Source: Streptomyces sp. WP-1 | Lineage (GTDB): Bacteria; Actinomycetota; Actinomycetes; Streptomycetales; Streptomycetaceae | NCBI RefSeq assembly: GCF_030450125.1 | Contig: NZ_CP123923.1 | Location: forward strand, 2,976,001 to 3,040,000 | Reading direction: 5' to 3' | DNA: 64,000 nucleotides | In this document: positions 43,587-52,621 of the stretch, piece by piece | Layout of the letters: every line of letters begins with the position of its first letter | Position numbering within the stretch: position 1 is the first letter of the stretch | Notes under the pieces: generated by a model | Database searches by the model: none | Told to the model about the DNA's origin: nothing | What the model saw: the letters and a program-made list of their open reading frames with translations, nothing else | Made by a program: the position numbers and the translations under genes

Positions 43587-44810
43587 ATGGATCCCCTAGA
43601 CGCGGGAGCCGGCAGCATCCTGCGGCAGCCCAAGGCGGTCTGGGCCACGGCCGGCGCCTCCGTCGTCGCCTTCATGGGCATCGGCCTGGTCGACCCGATC
43701 CTGCCGTCGATCGCGCAGGGCCTGCGCGCCACGCCCAGCCAGGTGTCCCTGCTCTTCACCTCGTACTTCCTGATCACCGCGGTCGCGATGCTGCTGACCG
43801 GCTTCGTCTCCAGCCGTATCGGCGGCAAGAAGACGCTGCTGCTCGGCCTCGCCTTCGTGATCCTCTTCGCCGGTCTCGCCGGCACCTCGGACACGGTCGG
43901 CCAGCTGGTCGGCTTCCGGGCGGGCTGGGGCCTCGGCAACGCGCTGTTCGTCTCCACCGCGCTCGCGGTCATCGTCGGCGCGGCGGCCGGGGGCAGCGCG
44001 GCGGCGATCCTGCTCTACGAGTCCGCGCTCGGCCTCGGCATGGCCTGCGGCCCGCTGCTCGGCGCGGTCCTCGGCGACATCAGCTGGCGCTACCCCTTCT
44101 TCGGCACGGCCACGCTGATGGCGATCGGCTTCCTGTGCATCACGGTGTTCCTGAAGGAGCAGCCGAAGCCGGCCCGCAAGACCTCGGTCCTGGACCCGCT
44201 CAAGGCGCTCGGCCACGGCGGCCTGGCGTCGGCGGCGGTCTCGGCGTTCTTCTACAACTACACGTTCTTCACCGTGCTGGCCTTCACGCCGTTCGTGCTG
44301 GACATGACCCCGTACCGCTCCGGCGCGGTGTTCTTCGCCTGGGGCGTGCTGCTCGCGGTCTTCTCGGTGCTCGTCGCCCCGCGCATGCAGGAGCGGTTCG
44401 GCTCGCTGAAGGTGCTCGGCGGCTCGCTGGTGCTGCTCGCGGCCGACGTCCTGGTGCTCGGCTACGGCGGCCACACCGCCGCGATCGTCTGCACCATCCT
44501 GTCCGGCGCCTTCATCGGCGTGAACAACACCGTCTACACCGAGCTGGCGCTCGGCGTCTCCGACGCCCCGCGCCCGGTGGCGAGCGCGGGCTACAACTTC
44601 GTCCGCTGGTTCGCGGCGGCGGCCGCGCCCTACTTCGCGCCGAAGATCGAGGAGTGGACCGACATCCACATCCCGTTCGTGGTGGCGGCGGTCACCGCGC
44701 TGCTGGGCGCCGTGGTGGTCGTCGTACGGCGCCGTGCCCTCACCCACGAGGCCGTGGAGCTGGCACCGCGGCACGCCGCCGAGGACGGGGTCACGGTCTT
44801 CGCCAACTGA
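43587..44810 (+). CDS. MFS exporter
   Basis: A 407-residue major facilitator with 12 predicted membrane segments. The loop between helices 2 and 3 reads GFVSSRIGGKKTLLLG (motif A) and helix 5 has LGMACGPLLGAVLGD (motif C of drug/proton antiporters). It begins MDPLDAGAGS after GGGAGAAG. Substrate unknown; the family exports drugs or siderophores. An AT-rich promoter with a palindrome suggests inducible expression. The nearest downstream hairpin is inside the 3' end of the convergent SUFU gene. Confidence 0.9.
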   Translation: MDPLDAGAGSILRQPKAVWATAGASVVAFMGIGLVDPILPSIAQGLRATPSQVSLLFTSYFLITAVAMLLTGFVSSRIGGKKTLLLGLAFVILFAGLAGTSDTVGQLVGFRAGWGLGNALFVSTALAVIVGAAAGGSAAAILLYESALGLGMACGPLLGAVLGDISWRYPFFGTATLMAIGFLCITVFLKEQPKPARKTSVLDPLKALGHGGLASAAVSAFFYNYTFFTVLAFTPFVLDMTPYRSGAVFFAWGVLLAVFSVLVAPRMQERFGSLKVLGGSLVLLAADVLVLGYGGHTAAIVCTILSGAFIGVNNTVYTELALGVSDAPRPVASAGYNFVRWFAAAAAPYFAPKIEEWTDIHIPFVVAAVTALLGAVVVVVRRRALTHEAVELAPRHAAEDGVTVFAN

Positions 44811-44831
44811 CCCCTGGCCCCGTGAGGTTGC

Positions 44832-45416
44832 TCACTCCAGCGGTACGGACCTGCGGACGGGATCCCGCAGGTCCGTGCCGTGCGCCAGCCAGCGTTCCTG
44901 GAGGGCCTGGGCGCCCTGCACGCGCTTGAAGGCGGCCTCGTTCGGGGTCATCGGCAGCAACGGCAGGAACCGTACGGGGTCCAGCGGATCGTCCAGCTCC
45001 AGATCCTCGACCAGTCCGCCGCCCTCGCCCACCAGGACCGAGGTGAAGGGCGCGCCGGGCCACAGCGGGTCGCCCACGTCCAGGGAGGCGCCCGGGGTCA
45101 CGACCAGCCCCTCGACCTGCGGGGAGGCGGCGAGCACGGCGAGCGGGCGGAGCACCTTGTCGGTGTCGGCGACGCCCGCGCGCACGGACAGGACCAGTTC
45201 GGCGCGGGGTCCCTTGACGGGGTCGGCGACCAGCGCGGTGGGATCGGCCATGGGGTGCGCGGACATGCCGAGGGTCGCGTAGCGGACGACGTCCCCCTCG
45301 GTGAAGCGGAGCACCTCGACGCGGTCCGTGCCGAGGAAGGTGACGGACGCGCGCGCGTCCGGGGTGCCCAGCGCGGTGGTCAACCGTGCCTCGACCAGAG
45401 GGAGAACATCAACCAT
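44832..45416 (-). CDS. Suppressor-of-fused (SUFU) domain protein
   Basis: A 194-residue protein of the bacterial SUFU family: FLGTDRVEVLRFTEGDVVRYATLGMS near the start, ARAELVLSVR, PLAVLAASPQVEGLVVTPG and LLPMTPNEAAFKRVQGA near the end are its usual blocks. Function in bacteria is unknown. The ATG at 45416 is used. It is convergent with the MFS gene. Confidence 0.88.
   Translation of the reverse strand: MVDVLPLVEARLTTALGTPDARASVTFLGTDRVEVLRFTEGDVVRYATLGMSAHPMADPTALVADPVKGPRAELVLSVRAGVADTDKVLRPLAVLAASPQVEGLVVTPGASLDVGDPLWPGAPFTSVLVGEGGGLVEDLELDDPLDPVRFLPLLPMTPNEAAFKRVQGAQALQERWLAHGTDLRDPVRRSVPLE
44845..44876 (+). terminator. Hairpin within the SUFU 3' end, candidate MFS terminator
   Basis: An 11-bp perfect stem (ACGGACCTGCG and its complement at 44866-44876) begins 34 bp after the MFS stop. 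It lies inside the last codons of the opposite gene. Confidence 0.5.
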
Positions 45417-45919
45417 GCGGTGAGCATAGAACTCGTCAGCTGCGGGCAAAGCGGCACCTTGACAGCAAGGGCGGCTGGTACTCTGAGCCGGCGGTTCGGG
45501 GCGGCGTGCCAAGCGCGTCATCAAGTCCCGGGACCCTGGGAACTCCCTTACGAGGGACCGGCCGGAGGAGGTGGGGCTGTCATGGATCGAAGTCGACCTG
45601 GTAGTACCACTCGCTCTTCCGCCCGCTGAATGTAGTCACTGGCTGTCGTAGCCACTGACCGGTTTCCGTTCTGGCCGGCTGCCGCCTTCCCGTGCGCGTC
45701 ACTGTTCGGAAGAGCACTTCGTATCGCTTTGCCTGATCTGCGTCAGTTCTGCATCAGCAGCGAGAACGCCACCGCGACGGTGCGGTGCTCCCCGCTTTGT
45801 GGACGAGCCGAACGCCTTCCCCCGCCCCGGCCGGGGAAATTCCTTCAGGACGTCCCCATTCCGGGTAGTTCCACCCGTCCTCGGCGGTCTTTCGTTGCCT
45901 GTCGCGAAGGAGCCTGCCC
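45417..45919. other. 500-bp leader region of corA
   Basis: No protein gene of normal size is seen. It holds TTGACA (45459-45464) with a TACTCT box 14 bp further (short spacing), a tiny frame at 45582-45629 and several small GC-rich stems before the corA ribosome-binding site GAAGGAG. A Mg2+-sensing M-box was looked for and not recognised. Confidence 0.5.
45582..45629 (+). CDS. Candidate 15-codon upstream frame in the corA leader
   Basis: MDRSRPGSTTRSSAR-stop is preceded by an excellent ribosome-binding site (CCGGAGGAGG, about 10 nt spacing). It is Ser/Arg/Thr-rich with one proline. It lies 290 bp upstream of corA and may couple translation to corA expression. With 15 codons, chance is possible. 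Confidence 0.4.
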   Translation: MDRSRPGSTTRSSAR

Positions 45920-47047
45920 ATGTCGATGATCCGCGACCTGCGCGCCGTGGTCCGTCCCTCCCGCGTGTCGCCGCGCAAGGCCACGAGCCCGCCGTCCGCG
46001 TCGTACGACACCACGCGTGACCCCGCCACCCCGTCGGCCGTGGTCGACTGCGCCGTCTACCGCGACGGCCGGCGCCTCGCGAGCGCGAAGCCGCTCACCC
46101 CGCAGGAGGCGATGCGTCAGGTACGGCGCGACGGCGGCTTCGTGTGGATCGGGCTGCACGAGCCGACGGAGGCCGAATTCGCCGGTATCGCGGGCGAGTT
46201 CGGGCTGCACCCGCTGGCCGTCGAGGACGCGGTGCAGGCGCATCAGCGGCCGAAGCTGGAGCGGTACGACGACTCGCTCTTCACCGTCTTCAAGACGATC
46301 CACTACATCGAGCACGACCAGCTGACCGCGACCAGCGAGGTCGTGGAGACCGGCGAGGTGATGTGCTTCACCGGCCGGGACTTCTTCATCACCGTGCGGC
46401 ACGGCGGCCAGGGCTCGCTGCGGGCGCTGCGGCGCCGGCTCCAGGAAGACCCGGAGCTGCTGGCCAAGGGCCCCTCGGCGGTGCTGCACGCGATCGCCGA
46501 CCATGTGGTGGACGGGTACATCGCGGTGGCCGACGCGGTGCAGGACGACATCGACGAGGTGGAGACCGAGGTCTTCTCGCCCGGGCGGGGCGGGGTCTCG
46601 CGCGGTGTGGACTCCGCGCGGATCTACCAACTCAAGCGCGAGGTCATGGAGTTCAAGCGGGCGGTGGCGCCGCTGCTGCGGCCCATGCAGCTGCTCAGCG
46701 AGCGGCCGATGCGGCTGATCGACCCGGACATCCAGAAGTACTTCCGGGACGTCGCCGACCATGTCGCCCGCGTCCACGAGCAGGTCGTCGGCTTCGACGA
46801 ACTGCTCAACTCCATCCTCCAGGCCAACCTCGCGCAGGCGTCCGTCGCGCAGAACGAGGACATGCGGAAGATCACCGCGTGGGCCGCGATCATCGCCGTG
46901 CCGACGATGGTGTGCGGGGTCTACGGCATGAACTTCAAATACATGCCGGAGCTGCACTGGAAGTACGGCTACCCGGTGATCATGGGTGTCACGGTCGTGC
47001 TGTGCCTGGGCATCCACCGGACGCTCAAGCGCAACGGATGGCTGTGA
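45920..47047 (+). CDS. corA: CorA magnesium/cobalt transporter
   Basis: A 375-residue protein with a large cytoplasmic N-terminal domain, a long stalk helix (VHEQVVGFDELLNSILQANLAQ) and two C-terminal membrane segments with the signature YGMNF between them. A short basic tail KRNGWL ends the chain. CorA forms pentameric Mg2+ channels. The ATG at 45920 follows GAAGGAG. A 171-residue gene follows after 22 bp in the same direction. As remembered, the mycobacterial order (Rv1239c and Rv1229c-1232c) is kept. Confidence 0.93.
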   Translation: MSMIRDLRAVVRPSRVSPRKATSPPSASYDTTRDPATPSAVVDCAVYRDGRRLASAKPLTPQEAMRQVRRDGGFVWIGLHEPTEAEFAGIAGEFGLHPLAVEDAVQAHQRPKLERYDDSLFTVFKTIHYIEHDQLTATSEVVETGEVMCFTGRDFFITVRHGGQGSLRALRRRLQEDPELLAKGPSAVLHAIADHVVDGYIAVADAVQDDIDEVETEVFSPGRGGVSRGVDSARIYQLKREVMEFKRAVAPLLRPMQLLSERPMRLIDPDIQKYFRDVADHVARVHEQVVGFDELLNSILQANLAQASVAQNEDMRKITAWAAIIAVPTMVCGVYGMNFKYMPELHWKYGYPVIMGVTVVLCLGIHRTLKRNGWL

Positions 47048-47069
47048 GCGGCGCGGATAGGGTGGACGC

Positions 47070-47585
47070 ATGACAAGCGAGCTGCTCGCGAGGGCTCTCA
47101 TCGAGGAGGCCGCGAAGAAGTCCGGCCTGCTGTGGGTGCGGGGCGCGGACGCGTCCGCCGCGCATGCCGTGTGGCATGTGTGGCACGAGGGCGCGGTGTG
47201 CCTGGTCGGCGACGGGCCCGGGGAGCAGCCGCTGACGGGGCTGGCCGACGGGGGCACCGCCGAGGTGACCGTGCGCAGCAAGGACAAGGGGGGCCGGCTG
47301 GTCTCCTTCACGGCCGCGGTGAGCGAGCCGGCGGCCGGTACGCCCCAGTGGGAGGCGGCGGTCGCCGAGCTGAAGGGCAAGCGGCTGAACACCCCCGACG
47401 CCGAGGTGATGACGGACCGCTGGGCGCGTGAGTGCCGGGTGCTGCGGCTGGTGCCGACGGGTGCGGTCGCCGCACCGCCCGAGGGCGATCTGGCACGGAG
47501 ACCGGTTCCGACGCCGGCGACCACGCGCCGTCCGGTACCGGCGGCCCTGCCGAAGCTGCTCGCCAAGCGCCGCAAGGGGCGGTAA
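47070..47585 (+). CDS. Hypothetical conserved protein downstream of corA
   Basis: A 171-residue protein. WHVWHEGAVCLVGDGPGEQP and AEVTVRSKDKGGRLVSFTA resemble strands of a split beta-barrel (flavin/F420-binding-like) fold, though no binding motif is certain. The C-terminus is basic and proline-rich (TTRRPVPAALPKLLAKRRKG). The ATG at 47070 lies 22 bp after corA. It is convergent with the lipoprotein gene. Confidence 0.7.
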   Translation: MTSELLARALIEEAAKKSGLLWVRGADASAAHAVWHVWHEGAVCLVGDGPGEQPLTGLADGGTAEVTVRSKDKGGRLVSFTAAVSEPAAGTPQWEAAVAELKGKRLNTPDAEVMTDRWARECRVLRLVPTGAVAAPPEGDLARRPVPTPATTRRPVPAALPKLLAKRRKGR

Positions 47586-47610
47586 CGCCGTACCTCTGGC
47601 GCCTCCCCCG

Positions 47611-48354
47611 CTACGACGTCGGCAGCTGCCGCCCGTAGTCCACCGTCTCCGAGTCCTCGGGCTCGGTGACGGTGAAGTTCGCGCCCCAGTCCGAGAAGCG
47701 GAGCGTGCCCGCGTCGCCCGCGCGGGTGAGGGCGAGGGGGTAGGGGGTGCCCTTGAGGGAGACGTCGAGGGTGCCGCCCGAGCCCTGGTCGCCCGTGATG
47801 CGGATCGTCGGGGTACTCGCCTGCGTGTGCCGCCCGTCGGTCGCCAGCGAGCCGTGCAGTGTCAGAAGACCCGAGAGGAGGACGTCCTTGTCCGTGAAGC
47901 CGCTGAACTTCTTGTACGCGGGGTCCCCCTGCGGCACCTTCACGTACTTCCCGTCGAGCTTGGCCGCCGCCCCGCTCCCGTCGCCGCCCTTGCCGTCCGA
48001 CCGCGCCCAGAAGCCGGCGTCGGCCTTCAGGTACAGCTGGGTGCCGACCCGCAGCAGCTTGAACGTGTCGGCGCCCGAGGTCACCGAGCCGGTCCCGCCG
48101 TCGTCCTTGAGCCGCATGTCGAGCCGGTACGTGACGCCGCTGGTCACCACGGTCCCGGACAGCCGGACCGCCGAGGCGCCCTGCGCGGCCGACCGCGTGC
48201 GCGCCTGGATCCGGTCGGCGGACAGCTTGCCGACCCCGTTCGTGCCCGCGTCCGGATCGCCGCCGCCGCATCCGGTCAGCACCGCCGCGCCCGTCACGGC
48301 CAGCGCGCACAGCGCGGTCACCGGGCGGGTACGGCCGGGGGGAATCGCAGTCAC
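47611..48354 (-). CDS. Secreted lipoprotein (LppX/LprG-like)
   Basis: A 247-residue lipoprotein: GTG start at 48354, basic n-region, hydrophobic stretch and lipobox VLTGC, followed by Gly/Asp-rich linker and a beta-rich domain with SGTVVTSGVTYRLDMRLKDD and TQLYLKADAGFWARS, as in the LprG/LppX fold that binds lipids. No catalytic motif. It is divergent from the MgtE-N/CBS gene. Confidence 0.75.
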   Translation of the reverse strand: MTAIPPGRTRPVTALCALAVTGAAVLTGCGGGDPDAGTNGVGKLSADRIQARTRSAAQGASAVRLSGTVVTSGVTYRLDMRLKDDGGTGSVTSGADTFKLLRVGTQLYLKADAGFWARSDGKGGDGSGAAAKLDGKYVKVPQGDPAYKKFSGFTDKDVLLSGLLTLHGSLATDGRHTQASTPTIRITGDQGSGGTLDVSLKGTPYPLALTRAGDAGTLRFSDWGANFTVTEPEDSETVDYGRQLPTS

Positions 48355-48602
48355 GGGTGAGGTCGCCTTTCCGACGGTTCCTTCAGCGGCGTACCGCAGC
48401 GTACCGGTGCTCGGGGCGCCCGGCGGAGCCAGTCCGTCCGGACCCCCCACCAGGGCGTATCCGAGCGGTACGGGCTAGCCTGAAGCGCAACCGTGCGGGC
48501 AAATCCGAGCATTCACCGACAAAAGCAGTCCCGGTCGCGAACCACTTCGCGCAGACCCGATGTAAACCTCGTACGCACGTTCCCTGACAAGGAAGCAGAA
48601 CC

Positions 48603-49901
48603 ATGGCAGCCGGCGCCCCCCGGATCTTCGTCTCGCACCTCGCCGGGGTCCCCGTCTTCGATCCGAACGGCGACCAGGTGGGGCGCGTACGCGATCTCGT
48701 CGTGATGCTGCGCGTGGGCAGGAGACCCCCGCGCGTGCTCGGCCTCGTCGTCGAACTGTCCACCCGGCGCCGCATCTTCCTGCCCATGACCCGGATCAGC
48801 GGCATCGAGTCCGGCCAGGTCATCAGCACCGGGGTGATGAACGTGCGCCGCTTCGAGCAGCGGCCCACCGAGCGGCTGGTCTTCGGCGAGCTGCTGGACC
48901 GGCGGGTCACCCTGGTGGAGACCGGCGAGGAGGCCACCGTCCTCGACATGTCCGTGCAGCAGCTGCCCGCGCGCCGGGACTGGGAGATCGACCGCGTCTT
49001 CGTCCGCAAGGGCAGGAAGAGCAGCGCGTTCCGCCGGGTCAAGGGCGAGACCCTGACCGTGGATTGGGCCGGCGTGGACGGGTTCTCCCTGGAGGAGCAC
49101 GGACAGGGCGCCGAGAACCTGCTCGCCACCTTCGAGCAGCTGCGCCCCGCCGACCTCGCCAATGTGCTGCACCACCTCTCCCCCAAGCGGCGCGCCGAGG
49201 TCGCCGCCGCCCTGGACGACGACCGGCTCGCCGACGTCCTGGAGGAGCTGCCGGAGGACGACCAGATCGAGATCCTCGGCAAGCTCCAGGAGGAGCGCGC
49301 CGCCGACGTCCTGGAGGCCATGGACCCGGACGACGCGGCCGACCTGCTCTCCGAGCTGCCCGAGGAGGACAAGGAGCGGCTGCTGAGCCTGATGCAGCCC
49401 GGCGACGCGGCCGACATGCGGCGCCTGATGTCGTACGAGGAGCACACGGCCGGCGGTCTGATGACCACCGAGCCGATCGTGCTGCGCCCGGATGCCACCG
49501 TCGCCGACGCGCTCGCCCGCGTCCGCAACCCCGACCTCTCCCCCGCGCTCGCCGCCCAGGTCTACGTCTGCCGTCCGCCGGACGAGACCCCGACCGGCAA
49601 GTACCTGGGCACGGCCCACTTCCAGCGGCTGCTGCGCGACCCCCCGTACACCCTGGTCAGCTCGCTCCTGGACGACGACCTCCAGCCACTGTCCCCGGAC
49701 GCCTCGCTGCCGGTGATCGCCGGGTTCTTCGCCACCTACGACATGGTGGCCGCGCCCGTGGTGGACGAGGCCGGGTCGCTGCTGGGCGCGGTGACCGTCG
49801 ACGACGTACTGGACCACATGCTGCCCGACGACTGGCGTGAGACCGAGTTCCACCTGGAGGAGAGCCCCGAGGGCGAGAAGGGGGCCGGCCATGCATTCTG
49901 A
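48603..49901 (+). CDS. PRC-barrel, MgtE-N and CBS domain protein without a channel
   Basis: A 432-residue soluble protein. Residues 1-130 look like a PRC barrel (GVPVFDPNGDQVGRVRDLVV). Then comes an MgtE N-terminal superhelical domain made of LxELPEDD-type repeats (about 165-260). Two CBS repeats follow (TAGGLMTTEPIVLRPDATV; VIAGFFATYDMVAAPVVDEA). MgtE channels use these parts to sense Mg2+; here the membrane channel is missing, so the protein is probably a sensor or regulator. As remembered this is Rv1232c-like. Its end overlaps the DUF1003 gene. Confidence 0.88.
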   Translation: MAAGAPRIFVSHLAGVPVFDPNGDQVGRVRDLVVMLRVGRRPPRVLGLVVELSTRRRIFLPMTRISGIESGQVISTGVMNVRRFEQRPTERLVFGELLDRRVTLVETGEEATVLDMSVQQLPARRDWEIDRVFVRKGRKSSAFRRVKGETLTVDWAGVDGFSLEEHGQGAENLLATFEQLRPADLANVLHHLSPKRRAEVAAALDDDRLADVLEELPEDDQIEILGKLQEERAADVLEAMDPDDAADLLSELPEEDKERLLSLMQPGDAADMRRLMSYEEHTAGGLMTTEPIVLRPDATVADALARVRNPDLSPALAAQVYVCRPPDETPTGKYLGTAHFQRLLRDPPYTLVSSLLDDDLQPLSPDASLPVIAGFFATYDMVAAPVVDEAGSLLGAVTVDDVLDHMLPDDWRETEFHLEESPEGEKGAGHAF

Positions 49902-50493
49902 CCGCGACCGCGAGCGCGACCGCACGCCCGCCGGTGCCACGGCCGCCGGCCGCCCGCGCACGCCCCGGCTCGACCAGCCACGCCCGCCCCGGCGCCGGTT
50001 CCTGCCCGAGTGGGACCCGGAGGCCTTCGGCCGGCTGTCGGAGCGGATCGCCCGGTTCCTCGGCACCGGACGCTTCATCGTCTGGATGACGATCGTCATC
50101 ATCCTCTGGGTGCTGTGGAACGTGAGCGTGCCCCGGCATCTGCGGTTCGACGAGTACCCGTTCATCTTCCTGACCCTGGCCCTGTCCCTCCAGGCGTCCT
50201 ACGCCGCCCCGCTGATCCTGCTCGCGCAGAACCGGCAGGACGACCGCGACCGGGTCAACCTGGAGCAGGACCGCAAGCAGAACGAGCGGTCGATCGCCGA
50301 CACCGAGTACCTGACCCGGGAGATCGCCGCGCTGCGCATGGGCCTCGGCGAGGTCGCCACCCGCGACTGGATCCGGGCCGAGCTCCAGGACATGCTCAAG
50401 GAGATGGAGGAGCGGCGCGGTCACGGCGGCCCGGTCGTATTCCCGGCGGAACGGACGGAACGGCCGCCGGGACGTGACACAGACGACCGCTGA
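49891..50493 (+). CDS. DUF1003 membrane protein
   Basis: A 200-residue protein. A basic Pro/Arg-rich N-terminus is followed by two membrane segments (WMTIVIILWVLWNVSVP; YPFIFLTLALSLQASYAAPLIL) and a long cytoplasmic coiled coil (NRQDDRDRVNLEQDRKQNER), the standard DUF1003 layout. The ATG at 49891 overlaps the previous gene by 11 bp. Function unknown; coupling to the MgtE-N/CBS protein suggests a shared role. Confidence 0.88.
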   Translation: MHSDRDRERDRTPAGATAAGRPRTPRLDQPRPPRRRFLPEWDPEAFGRLSERIARFLGTGRFIVWMTIVIILWVLWNVSVPRHLRFDEYPFIFLTLALSLQASYAAPLILLAQNRQDDRDRVNLEQDRKQNERSIADTEYLTREIAALRMGLGEVATRDWIRAELQDMLKEMEERRGHGGPVVFPAERTERPPGRDTDDR

Positions 50494-50536
50494 GGGGCTA
50501 CCCGGAGGGCCCCGGGCGCGCCGTACCATCGTCCTT

Positions 50537-51670
50537 ATGGCTACGGAAGACGCGGTGCGCGAGGCACTGGCGACGGTGAACGACCCCGAGATCAACCGCC
50601 CCATCACCGAACTGGGGATGGTCAAATCGGTGGAGATCGGGGAGGACGGCGCGGTCGCGGTCACCGTGTATCTGACGGTCTCCGGCTGCCCCATGCGCGA
50701 CACCATCACCCAGCGGGTCACCGAGGCGGTCTCCCGCGTCGAGGGCGTCACCGGTGTGGACGTCACGCTGGACGTGATGAGCGACGAGCAGCGCAAGGAG
50801 CTGGCGGCGGCCCTGCGCGGCGGCCAGGCCGAGCGCGAGGTCCCGTTCGCCAAGCCGGGCAACCTCACCCGGGTCTACGCGGTCGCCTCCGGCAAGGGCG
50901 GCGTCGGCAAGTCCTCGGTCACGGTGAACCTCGCGGCGGCGATGGCGGCCGACGGCCTCAAGGTGGGCGTCGTGGACGCCGACATCTACGGCCACTCGGT
51001 GCCGCGCATGCTGGGCGCGGAGGGGCGTCCCACCCAGGTCGAGAACATGATCATGCCGCCGTCGGCGAACGGCGTGAAGGTCATCTCGATCGGCATGTTC
51101 ACGCCGGGCAACGCGCCGGTGGTGTGGCGCGGCCCGATGCTGCACCGCGCCCTCCAGCAGTTCCTGGCCGACGTGTACTGGGGCGACCTCGACGTCCTGC
51201 TGCTGGACCTGCCGCCCGGCACCGGTGACATCGCGATCTCCGTGGCCCAGCTGGTCCCGAACGCCGAGATCCTGGTCGTCACCACCCCGCAGCAGGCGGC
51301 CGCCGAGGTGGCCGAGCGCGCGGGCTCCATCGCGGTGCAGACCCACCAGAAGATCGTCGGCGTGGTCGAGAACATGTCCGGCCTGCCCTGCCCGCACTGC
51401 GGCGAGATGGTGGACGTCTTCGGCACCGGCGGCGGCCAGCTGGTCGCCGACGGCCTCACCCGTACGACGGGCACGAGCGTCCCGGTCCTCGGCTCCATCC
51501 CCATCGACGTCCGGCTGCGCGAGGGCGGCGACGAGGGCCGGCCGGTCGTCCTGACCGACCCCGACTCCCCGGCCGGCAACGCCCTGCGCTCCATCGCGGG
51601 CAAGCTGGGCGGCCGCCAGCGCGGCCTGTCGGGCATGTCGCTGGGGCTGACCCCGAAGAACAAGTTCTGA
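50537..51670 (+). CDS. mrp: Mrp/NBP35-type Fe-S cluster carrier ATPase
   Basis: A 377-residue protein. N-terminal MIP18/DUF59 domain (LATVNDPEINRPITELGMV) is followed by a deviant Walker A P-loop SGKGGVGKS and the C-terminal CPHC cysteine pair that binds a bridging cluster between two subunits. It carries and delivers Fe-S clusters. The -10 like TACCAT ends 7 bp before the ATG at 50537 and no Shine-Dalgarno is seen, so a leaderless start is likely. It lies 43 bp after the DUF1003 gene. Confidence 0.92.
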   Translation: MATEDAVREALATVNDPEINRPITELGMVKSVEIGEDGAVAVTVYLTVSGCPMRDTITQRVTEAVSRVEGVTGVDVTLDVMSDEQRKELAAALRGGQAEREVPFAKPGNLTRVYAVASGKGGVGKSSVTVNLAAAMAADGLKVGVVDADIYGHSVPRMLGAEGRPTQVENMIMPPSANGVKVISIGMFTPGNAPVVWRGPMLHRALQQFLADVYWGDLDVLLLDLPPGTGDIAISVAQLVPNAEILVVTTPQQAAAEVAERAGSIAVQTHQKIVGVVENMSGLPCPHCGEMVDVFGTGGGQLVADGLTRTTGTSVPVLGSIPIDVRLREGGDEGRPVVLTDPDSPAGNALRSIAGKLGGRQRGLSGMSLGLTPKNKF

Positions 51671-51695
51671 GCCGTACGGCACAGGAACGGACAAG

Positions 51696-51720
51696 GGGGC
51701 GCCGACCTCACCGGCGCCCC
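51696..51720. terminator. Terminator after mrp
   Basis: GGGGCGCCG (51696-51704) pairs with CGGCGCCCC (51712-51720). It is located 25 bp after the mrp stop and 5 bp from the stop of the convergent gene. Confidence 0.78.
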
Positions 51721-51725
51721 TGGGG

Positions 51726-52388
51726 TCACACGTACGCGGTGACGTCCTGCACCACGGCGAACCCGAGCCCGTACGCGCTCATCCCCCGCCCGTACGCGCC
51801 GAGATGGACCCCCGCCTCCGTGGACCCGGCCAGCACCCAGCCGAACTCCGATTCCCGGTAGCGGAAGGACGAGGCCACCCCGTCCACCGGGAGCGAGAGC
51901 TTGGACCACTCCGGCCCGTCGAGGTCGTCGGCCAGTTCCCAGGCCGCCTCGGTCTGCTGCGCCAGCCAGTCGTCGCGCAGCGCGTGATCCATCTGCCCGG
52001 GCCAGGTGAAGGACAGCAGGCCCACGCCCGCGAGCCAGGCCGCCGAGGACACGGACGTCGCCTCCAGCATCCCCGAGCCGTCGGCCACCTGCCGGCGCGG
52101 ATGCGCCGCGACGGTCACCACGGCCGCGAACTTCTCCCTGGGCTCGGCGGAGGCGCTGTCGTGCAGCACGGACGGCGTGTCACCGTGCCCGATCGACCCG
52201 TGCTCCACGGCCCCGTCGGACGCCATGCCGACCTGCATCAGCCAACGCGGCCCCGTGAACGCCTCGTCGAGCCCGTACCAGGGGAAGGGCGCCCGCAGGT
52301 AACCGTCGACCGTGTCGCGGTCGGCGGCGAGACCTTGTCCGCCCTCCGCGGCCGGCGCCGTCGCGCCCACCCGACTCGTCGTCTCCAT
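51726..52388 (-). CDS. Hypothetical conserved protein
   Basis: A 220-residue acidic protein without signal or membrane segment. Blocks such as PFPWYGLDEAFTGPRWLMQVG, LSFTWPGQMDHALRDDWLAQQ and SSFRYRESEFGWVLAGST suggest a compact alpha/beta fold rich in Trp. Similar proteins appear in Streptomyces next to mrp, but I recognise no domain. The ATG at 52388 is the first in a GC-typical part of the frame; upstream codons are less convincing. Confidence 0.65.
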   Translation of the reverse strand: METTSRVGATAPAAEGGQGLAADRDTVDGYLRAPFPWYGLDEAFTGPRWLMQVGMASDGAVEHGSIGHGDTPSVLHDSASAEPREKFAAVVTVAAHPRRQVADGSGMLEATSVSSAAWLAGVGLLSFTWPGQMDHALRDDWLAQQTEAAWELADDLDGPEWSKLSLPVDGVASSFRYRESEFGWVLAGSTEAGVHLGAYGRGMSAYGLGFAVVQDVTAYV

Positions 52389-52529
52389 CTGCCCGGACGC
52401 CTCCTCGCACTCGTCGGACCGAAGCGGCGGCCCGCCCCCCTTCGGGCGTACTCGTCCGGTCCGCACAACAACTCGGCAGCATATCCACACCGCTGAGAGC
52501 CGCCGGGCAGGCGCCTGTCGCCGGGGTCC

Positions 52530-52557
52530 CCCGAACGACCTGTTCAGGCCGTTCGGG
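52530..52557 (-). terminator. Terminator downstream of tatB
   Basis: CCCGAACG pairs with CGTTCGGG and an inner CCTG/CAGG pair extends the stem, 65 bp after the tatB stop. Confidence 0.7.
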
Positions 52558-52621
52558 ACGGCCGCGGGCTATGACGCGCGTCACGTGCGCGTGTCGGTAC
52601 GTCGAACGGGGTGGGTGGGGC

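Noticed and set aside
45417..45919. Mg2+ riboswitch (M-box) in the corA leader
   Set aside because: The conserved M-box core elements could not be found by eye; a covariance-model search (Infernal with Rfam M-box) would decide.
45845..48310. Long minus-strand frame opposite corA
   Set aside because: No motif, and it conflicts with corA and with the lipoprotein gene frame.
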